6,026 nt of DNA from Candidatus Odinarchaeota archaeon (lineage in GTDB: Archaea; Asgardarchaeota; JAGGXT01), in NCBI GenBank assembly GCA_021162905.1, contig JAGGXT010000172.1:1-6026 (forward strand). Reading direction: 5' to 3'. This document shows positions 5,567 through 6,026 of this stretch, one piece after another. How positions within the stretch are numbered: position 1 is the stretch's first letter; the number at the start of each line of letters is the position of its first letter. The notes beneath the pieces were generated by a model. That model searched no databases. It was not told the DNA's origin and was given only the letters and a program-made list of their open reading frames with translations. A program made the position numbers and the translations under genes.

Positions 5567-6026
5567 TTAATCCCCCTCATAAATACTTATATATTTTCTA
5601 AGAAAATCTAAAGTTTCTGAAAGATACTGATTAACCACTTTTGTATCACCAATAATAGGCATGAAGTTTGTATCTCCATTCCACCTTGGAACAATGTGAA
5701 CATGTATATGATCTTCGATCCCTGCTCCTGCAACTTTGCCTATATTTATTCCTATATTAAATCCATCTGGCTTTAAAGCTTTTTTCAACAGTTTTACACT
5801 TTTCTGTATGAGTATAATTATCTCATCAAGCTCTTCTTTTTTAAGTTGTTCGATGTCTCCCGTATGTGTATATGGTGCTATCATTAAATGGCCACTATTA
5901 TATGGATACCTATTTAACATAACAAAGGAGTACTTTCCCCTCCAGAGAACAAGATTCTCATCATCCTTGTTCTCTTTCGCTGCCTTGCAGAATATGCATT
6001 CTTTTATTTTCTCCATAAGAATATAC
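5567..6026 (-). CDS. HIT-family nucleotide hydrolase/phosphorylase, probably 5'-truncated by the window
   Basis: Histidine-triad protein acting on dinucleoside polyphosphates or nucleotide conjugates. The sequence most resembles the Ap4A phosphorylase/hydrolase-like HIT branch, from memory of that branch. Numbering is from ATG 6016 (149 aa). CIFC at C7 and C10 is a likely zinc site. RGKYSFVMLNRYPYNSGHLM (26-45) is the conserved core, and the triad is H103, H105 and H107 in HIHVHIVPRW, with H105 the expected nucleophile. NGDTNFMP (113-120) follows. No SD precedes ATG 6016 and the frame stays open to the window edge, where it reads Tyr-Ile-Leu. Many relatives begin with a WAPWR..YI segment shortly before the CxxC, so the true start is probably beyond 6026. 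It is the first visible member of the leftward group with the unknown and rhomboid genes. Family is sure; substrate is not. Confidence 0.92.
   Translation of the reverse strand, partial: YILMEKIKECIFCKAAKENKDDENLVLWRGKYSFVMLNRYPYNSGHLMIAPYTHTGDIEQLKKEELDEIIILIQKSVKLLKKALKPDGFNIGINIGKVAGAGIEDHIHVHIVPRWNGDTNFMPIIGDTKVVNQYLSETLDFLRKYISIYEGD
5570..5578 (-). promoter_or_regulatory. Ribosome-binding site favouring the TTG start at 5565
   Basis: GAGGGGGAT on the minus strand lies within the last codons of the HIT gene, four bases before TTG. Upstream of the alternative ATG at 5580 the sequence is AT-only apart from one G and one C, with no SD. The arrangement implies coupled translation with HIT. 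Confidence 0.5.

Overview
The window looks like a piece of an AT-rich archaeal chromosome (about one third G+C by eye). Support for Archaea: a cupin-type phosphoglucose isomerase beside an ADP-dependent sugar kinase (the archaeal modified Embden-Meyerhof pathway), TATA boxes matching TTTAAATA about 40 bases ahead of ribosome-binding sites, GGTG-type Shine-Dalgarno (SD) sequences, and GTG/TTG starts. Lineage cannot be fixed from the sequence; a euryarchaeon or a deep TACK-type archaeon both fit. No RNA gene, mobile element, CRISPR array or phage gene is visible.

Layout. At 70-1566 (+) is a divergent ADP-dependent glucokinase/phosphofructokinase-family protein. It converges on, and overlaps by 29 bases, the cupin phosphoglucose isomerase at 1538-2110 (-). 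These two enzymes catalyse adjacent steps (glucose to glucose-6-P to fructose-6-P). At 2217-3221 (-) is a protein with a coiled coil of about 235 residues and a C-terminal winged helix. An AT-rich intergenic region of about 200 bases follows, carrying two divergent TATA boxes. At 3436-3996 (+) is an inosine/xanthosine triphosphatase of the YjjX family. A leftward gene group then runs from the right edge: a HIT-family nucleotide hydrolase/phosphorylase (probably cut by the window end), an unrecognised 312-residue protein, and a six-helix rhomboid protease whose end lies 3 bases from the triphosphatase end.

How the genes work together. The kinase and isomerase form a sugar-entry pair. YjjX and HIT are both nucleotide-sanitation or nucleotide-turnover enzymes. 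The HIT, unknown and rhomboid genes are packed tightly enough to be one transcript, but no pathway links them obviously. Starts need care: in four genes the furthest upstream start codon lies in or ahead of the SD, and the better start is 12-39 bases further in.

Nothing here is a clear new defence or mobile system. The points most worth a second look are the altered metal motif in the ADP-dependent kinase, the coiled-coil/winged-helix protein, the unknown gene between HIT and rhomboid, and the tail-to-tail overlap of the two glycolytic genes.
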